The notes under the pieces were generated by a model. The model was not told where the DNA came from and did no database searches. It saw only the letters and a list, made by a program, of their open reading frames with translations. A stretch of 64,000 nt of DNA from assembly GCA_947177635.1 (NCBI GenBank), contig CAMWVQ010000001.1:80640-144639 (forward strand), written 5' to 3'. A program made the translations under genes and the position numbers. Shown here piece by piece: positions 60,044-64,000 of the stretch. Position 1 is the stretch's first letter. Each line of letters begins with the position of its first letter. The DNA is from an uncultured Porphyromonadaceae bacterium (GTDB lineage Bacteria > Bacteroidota > Bacteroidia > Bacteroidales > Muribaculaceae).

Positions 60044-60089
60044 TGTACGAAATCGGACATCATATGGTTTTTCCGTACATTCCGTACAT
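60044..60089. promoter_or_regulatory. Candidate enhancer-binding sites upstream of the sigma-54 box
   Basis: TGTACGAAAT (60044-60053) and ATTCCGTACA (60079-60088) form a 9/10 inverted repeat; extra CCGTACAT copy at 60073-60080. Confidence 0.4.
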
Positions 60090-60115
60090 CCGACAGGCAA
60101 GCTGAATGACAAAAA

Positions 60116-60147
60116 TTTGCATATTCCGTTGATAATTCGTAACTTTG
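60116..60147 (+). promoter_or_regulatory. Bacteroidetes promoter for rplM operon
   Basis: TTTG (60116-60119), 20-nt spacer, TAACTTTG (60140-60147). Confidence 0.75.
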
Positions 60148-60257
60148 CAGTCCGATTGCTATCCAAATCTCGTTTTGGCCATAGTTGCAGCCCTCCTTTG
60201 GCCGGGAAGACTGCGGCGAAAGGTCACGTTAAACATTTATTAATCAAACTTTAAGAA

Positions 60258-60737
60258 GTGGATACTTTAAGTTACAAGACCCTTACCCCCAATGCCGAGA
60301 GCATCCAGAAGGAATGGATCATCGTCGACGCTACCGACCAGGTCCTCGGCCGACTCTGCTCTAAGGTGGCAAAGATCCTCCGCGGCAAAAACAAGCCCAG
60401 CTACTCCCCCAATGTGGCCTGCGGCGACAATGTGATCATCATCAACGCCGACAAAGTCGTCCTGACCGGCAACAAGATGACCGAAAAGATTTACTACCAC
60501 TACACCGGATATCCCGGCGGTCAGCGCATGGAGACCCCCGAGGTTCTGATGAAGAAATCTTTCAACAAGCACCTCAAACCGGGTATGCACCCCCTCTACC
60601 TCCGCGTAGTGAAGGGTATGCTCCCCAAGAACCGTCTCGGACGTCAGCTTCTCAAGAACCTCCACGTCTACAACGGCCCCAACCATCCCCACGAGGCTCA
60701 GAACCCCAAGGTGATTGACATCAACACTATCAAGTAA
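60258..60737 (+). CDS. rplM: 50S ribosomal protein L13
   Basis: WIIVDATDQVLGRLCSKVAKILRGKNKPSYSPNVACGDNVIIINA; GTG start. Confidence 0.96.
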   Translation: MDTLSYKTLTPNAESIQKEWIIVDATDQVLGRLCSKVAKILRGKNKPSYSPNVACGDNVIIINADKVVLTGNKMTEKIYYHYTGYPGGQRMETPEVLMKKSFNKHLKPGMHPLYLRVVKGMLPKNRLGRQLLKNLHVYNGPNHPHEAQNPKVIDINTIK

Positions 60738-60770
60738 CATTTGCCAACCTAAACAGAACCCGAAACCTCT

Positions 60771-61169
60771 ATGGAATCAGTTAATGCAGTAGGCCGCCGT
60801 AAGGCCGCCATCGCCCGCGTTATTGTCAAGGAAGGCAACGGCGCAATCACCATCAATTGCAACCACGACCGTCGTCCCCTCGACAAGTACTTCCCCTCCT
60901 CCATCCTCCAGTACATCGTTCTTCAGCCCCTGAAGACCCTCGACTGCGTTGAGAAGTATGACATCGCCGTGAACATCGACGGCGGCGGCTACAAAGGCCA
61001 GGCCGAGGCCCTCCGTCTCGCCATCGCCCGCGCCCTCGTGAAAATCAACCCCGAGGACAAGCCCGCCCTCCGCGCTGAAGGCTTCATGACCCGCGACCCG
61101 CGCGTCGTTGAACGTAAGAAGCCCGGTCAGCCCAAGGCCCGCAAGCGCTTCCAGTTCTCCAAGCGTTAA
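60771..61169 (+). CDS. rpsI: 30S ribosomal protein S9
   Basis: AVGRRKAAIARV...RDPRVVERKKPGQPKARKRFQFSKR. Confidence 0.96.
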   Translation: MESVNAVGRRKAAIARVIVKEGNGAITINCNHDRRPLDKYFPSSILQYIVLQPLKTLDCVEKYDIAVNIDGGGYKGQAEALRLAIARALVKINPEDKPALRAEGFMTRDPRVVERKKPGQPKARKRFQFSKR

Positions 61170-61293
61170 TATCATCCTCATCTTTCTCTCCTCCTCCCCC
61201 TCCAAGTTTAGCATCTAAATCCCGCGGATGGACCACACGTTCCCTACCCCGGGGTTGTAATCCAAAAGAACGTAAACACTACTTTACAAAAAA

Positions 61294-62130
61294 ATGGCTA
61301 CACCCAATTTTGACCAGCTCCTCGAAGCAGGTTGCCACTTCGGCCACCTCAAACGCAAATGGAACCCCGCGATGGCTCCTTACATCTTCATGGAGCGCAA
61401 TGGTATCCACATTCTTGACCTCTACAAGACTGCTGCCAAGCTCGACGAAGCTGCCGCAGCTCTCAAATCGATAGCAAAACAGGGCAAGAAGGTTCTCTTC
61501 GTTGCCACCAAGAAACAGGCCAAACAAGTTACCGCAGACAAAGCACAGAGCATCGGCATGCCCTACGTGATCGAGCGCTGGCCCGGCGGTATGCTTACCA
61601 ACTTCCCCACCATCCGCAAGGCCGTAAAGAAAATGGCCAACATCGACAAGATGACCAAGGATGGCACATTCGACAACCTCTCAAAGCGCGAGAAACTCCA
61701 GATTTCCCGTCAGCGCGCCAAGCTCGAGAAGACCCTCGGCTCCATCGCCGACCTCAACCGTCTTCCCTCAGCCCTGTTCGTGGTTGACGTGCTGAAAGAG
61801 CGCATCGCCGTCGCAGAGGCAAACCGTCTCGGTATCCCCGTGTTCGCCATGGTCGACACCAACTCAAACCCCAACGACGTTGACTTCGTAATCCCCGCCA
61901 ACGACGACGCATCCAAGTCAATCGAGCTCATCCTCGACACCGTTTGCGCCGCTATGGCCGAAGGTCTCGAAGAGCGAAAGGCTGAGAAGGTTGACACCCA
62001 GGCTGCCGGCGAGGGCGAAGCTCCCCGCCGCGAGCGCCGTCGTGCCGTTCGCCGCAACGAAGGCGACGCCGAGGCTCCCGTAGCCGAGACCGAAACCGCT
62101 GAGGCTCCCGCCGAAGAGGCCGCCGAATAA
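61294..62130 (+). CDS. rpsB: 30S ribosomal protein S2
   Basis: LLEAGCHFGHLKRKWNPAMAPYIF, RWPGGMLTNF, FAMVDTNSNPNDVDFVIPANDDASKSI. Confidence 0.97.
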   Translation: MATPNFDQLLEAGCHFGHLKRKWNPAMAPYIFMERNGIHILDLYKTAAKLDEAAAALKSIAKQGKKVLFVATKKQAKQVTADKAQSIGMPYVIERWPGGMLTNFPTIRKAVKKMANIDKMTKDGTFDNLSKREKLQISRQRAKLEKTLGSIADLNRLPSALFVVDVLKERIAVAEANRLGIPVFAMVDTNSNPNDVDFVIPANDDASKSIELILDTVCAAMAEGLEERKAEKVDTQAAGEGEAPRRERRRAVRRNEGDAEAPVAETETAEAPAEEAAE

Positions 62131-62154
62131 TCGGAAACACCCCCATTGAAACGG

Positions 62155-62185
62155 ACTCAACGGGGGCATTGCGCCTCCGTTGAGT
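62155..62185 (+). terminator. rpsB-tsf intercistronic stem-loop
   Basis: ACTCAACGGGGGC-attgc-GCCTCCGTTGAGT, 13-bp stem with one G-U pair; no T-tract. Confidence 0.5.
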
Positions 62186-62232
62186 TCTACATTAAAAAAG
62201 AAATCAATAACAAGCTAAAAACACTCCAAGAT

Positions 62233-63225
62233 ATGGCAGTAACAATGGCAGAAATCACCAAGCTGCGCCACCTCACATCGGCCGGCCTGATGGACTGCAA
62301 GAAAGCTCTCGCCGAAACCGACGGCGACATCGAAGCCGCTGTTGAGATCCTCCGCAAGAAAGGCCAGGCAGTAGCCGCCAAGCGCGAAGACCGCGTGGCT
62401 GCTGAAGGTTGCGTTCTCGCCAAGAACGAAGGCAACTTCGCCGCTATCGTCGCCCTCCAGTGCGAGACCGACTTCGTGGCCAAGAACGCCGGCTTCGTGG
62501 AACTCACCCAGAAGCTCCTCGACCTGGCTGTAGCCAACAAATGCAAGAGCCTCGACGAACTCAAGGCTGTCACCGTTGACGGCCGCACCGTTGCCGACCT
62601 CGTCGTAGAGGAAGGCGGCAAGACCGGTGAGAAGACCGAACTCGGCGCATACGAGTACGTTGAAGCCCCCTCGACCACCTCATACAACCACCTCGGCAAC
62701 AAGCTCGCCACCATCGTGGGCTTCAACCTCGAAGGCGTAGACTTCCAGGTAGGCCGCGACGTGGCAATGCAGGTAGCCTCCATGAACCCCGTAGCCGTAG
62801 ACCGCCAGAGCGTGCCCCAGGCAACCGTCGAGGCCGAATACAACGTGGCCGTGGAGAAAACCAAAGAAGAGCAGGTCAAGAAGGCAGTTGAAGCCGCCCT
62901 CAAGAAAAACGGCATCAACCCCAACCTCGTTGACTCCGAAGACCACATCAACTCCAACATCGCCAAGGGATGGCTCACCGAAGAGGAAGCCGCCAAGGCC
63001 CGCGTCATCGCAAAAGAGACCGCAGAAGCCAAAGCAGCCAACCTTCCCGAGCAGATGATCAAGAACATCGCCGAAGGCCGTGTAAACAAATTCTACAAGG
63101 AAAACTGCCTTATGGAGCAGGAGTTCATCAAAGACGGCTCCCTGACCATCGGCAAATACCTCGAGCAGGCTCAGAACGGCCTCCTCGTTGCCTCCTTCAA
63201 GCGCGTCAACCTCAACGAGGACTAA
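62233..63225 (+). CDS. tsf: Translation elongation factor Ts
   Basis: MAEITKLRHLTSAGLMDCKKALAETDGDIEAAVEILRKKG; ORF-track start 62146 is too far upstream, ATG 62233 (or 62245) fits. Confidence 0.95.
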   Translation: MAVTMAEITKLRHLTSAGLMDCKKALAETDGDIEAAVEILRKKGQAVAAKREDRVAAEGCVLAKNEGNFAAIVALQCETDFVAKNAGFVELTQKLLDLAVANKCKSLDELKAVTVDGRTVADLVVEEGGKTGEKTELGAYEYVEAPSTTSYNHLGNKLATIVGFNLEGVDFQVGRDVAMQVASMNPVAVDRQSVPQATVEAEYNVAVEKTKEEQVKKAVEAALKKNGINPNLVDSEDHINSNIAKGWLTEEEAAKARVIAKETAEAKAANLPEQMIKNIAEGRVNKFYKENCLMEQEFIKDGSLTIGKYLEQAQNGLLVASFKRVNLNED

Positions 63226-63237
63226 TCCTCGCTCAAC

Positions 63238-63285
63238 ATAACAAAGAGACAGCCTCTTGCTTACAGGAGTCTGTCTCTTTGTTAT
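63238..63285 (+). terminator. Strong terminator after tsf
   Basis: ATAACAAAGAGACAG ... CTGTCTCTTTGTTAT, 15-bp perfect arms. Confidence 0.8.
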
Positions 63286-63310
63286 ATCAGAAATATTTCT
63301 CCACACAAGA

Positions 63311-63952
63311 ATGACAGAGACATCCTCCTCCAGAAGAATAGATTGGATTGATTACGCACGAGTAATCTCAATCATTCTAATCATCATCGCACATTCACAC
63401 TATCTGTCTATTCGTACCACTTTCGGAGGTATTCCTGCCCAGCAAAGCGATGTTTTGTTTTCTGCAATCGGCTCCTCCCCTTATTTCCATTACGCCAATA
63501 AAATCATCTATGAAATCCTGTCTACATTCCGCTTGCCATTATTGTTTCTGATAAGCGGCATCGTATATTCACAATCCCGTAAGAAACGAACTATTGCAGA
63601 ACTGACAAGAATTAAGTTTAGACGTCTGATAATCCCATTTATATTCAGCACATTATTCCTTTCAGTGCCGATAAAATATCTCTGCGGTTACTTCGATAAA
63701 AGCCAAAACCTTATATATGACATAGTATGCGGGCACATATTACTAATGAGCAATTCACATTTATGGTTCCTTGTCACATTATTTGTGATATTCATAATAT
63801 ATCACATCATTGACCTTATACTTAAACGTATTGCAATAAACGCATCAATTAATCAATCAATCATAATATTGCTTGGAGCATTCATGCTTTTCTTCTCAGG
63901 AAGAATGCCCGAACTATTGGCGATAGACCAGCTATTTAATTATTTTCATTAG
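63311..63952 (+). pseudogene. Acyltransferase-3 family protein, apparently truncated
   Basis: RIDWIDYARVISIILIIIAHSHY, FRLPLLFLISGIVYSQS; ends at 214 aa whereas the family is usually 330-380 aa; the stop coincides with an IS-end-like sequence. Confidence 0.6.
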
Positions 63953-64000
63953 TGTCCACTAAAAAATCATAAGAGTTCTTTGAAATTATTGAAATTCAAT
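63949..64000. mobile_element. Possible insertion-sequence terminus running off the window
   Basis: TAGTGTCCACTAAAAAATCATAAGAGTTCTTTGA at the truncation point; begins with the palindrome TAGTG-TC-CACTA. No transposase is visible. Confidence 0.35.

Noticed and set aside
61181-61203. 23-nt pyrimidine run upstream of rpsB
   Set aside because: Could be part of an rpsB leader but I could not build a convincing structure around it.
62187-63089. 300-aa minus-strand ORF opposite tsf
   Set aside because: Shadow ORF of EF-Ts, Ser/Thr-rich as expected from antisense of biased codons.
63845-63862. ATCA/AATC repeat in the truncated acyltransferase gene
   Set aside because: Only about three irregular units within coding AT-rich DNA.

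Overview
64-kb chromosomal window from a Bacteroidales genome. Muribaculaceae-like is a guess from codon usage, the TAnnTTTG promoter boxes and gene content. Most of it is ordinary core genome. In order it holds: a surface-polysaccharide edge (Wzi-like fragment, lipoprotein, LegB-like dehydratase, ATP-grasp, NeuB-like synthase); prmC-recX-comF; DUF2148, queA, truB, uppP, DUF3098, ftsX, miaB; an acetyl-CoA hydrolase/CoA-transferase; a BASS-like transporter; a Crp/Fnr regulator; a structured, promoter- and terminator-bounded intergenic region (candidate ncRNA) upstream of an OmpA-family gene; DAHP synthase-chorismate mutase; a CpsB/YwqE-type phosphatase; a biotin-dependent carboxyltransferase; two GT2 enzymes plus a WaaP/Kdo-kinase-like protein; a universal stress protein; the complete moxR-DUF58-bat operon; an HU gene overlapping a predicted HU-TM-LysM gene; gdhA; a TPR protein; uvrB; a YgiQ-type radical SAM protein; an FAD oxidoreductase; an NtrB/NtrC-like pair next to a TolC/ABC/HlyD export operon with a duplicated permease pair; an esterase with a CBM20-like tail; rplM-rpsI-rpsB-tsf; and a truncated acyltransferase next to an IS-end-like sequence. 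The strongest leads are the HU-TM-LysM protein (possible nucleoid-to-cell-wall link), the near-consensus sigma-54 promoter with upstream inverted repeats ahead of the esterase/export operon, and the candidate ncRNA upstream of ompA. No tRNA, rRNA or CRISPR array was recognised. All family calls come from reading the translations; no database search was run.
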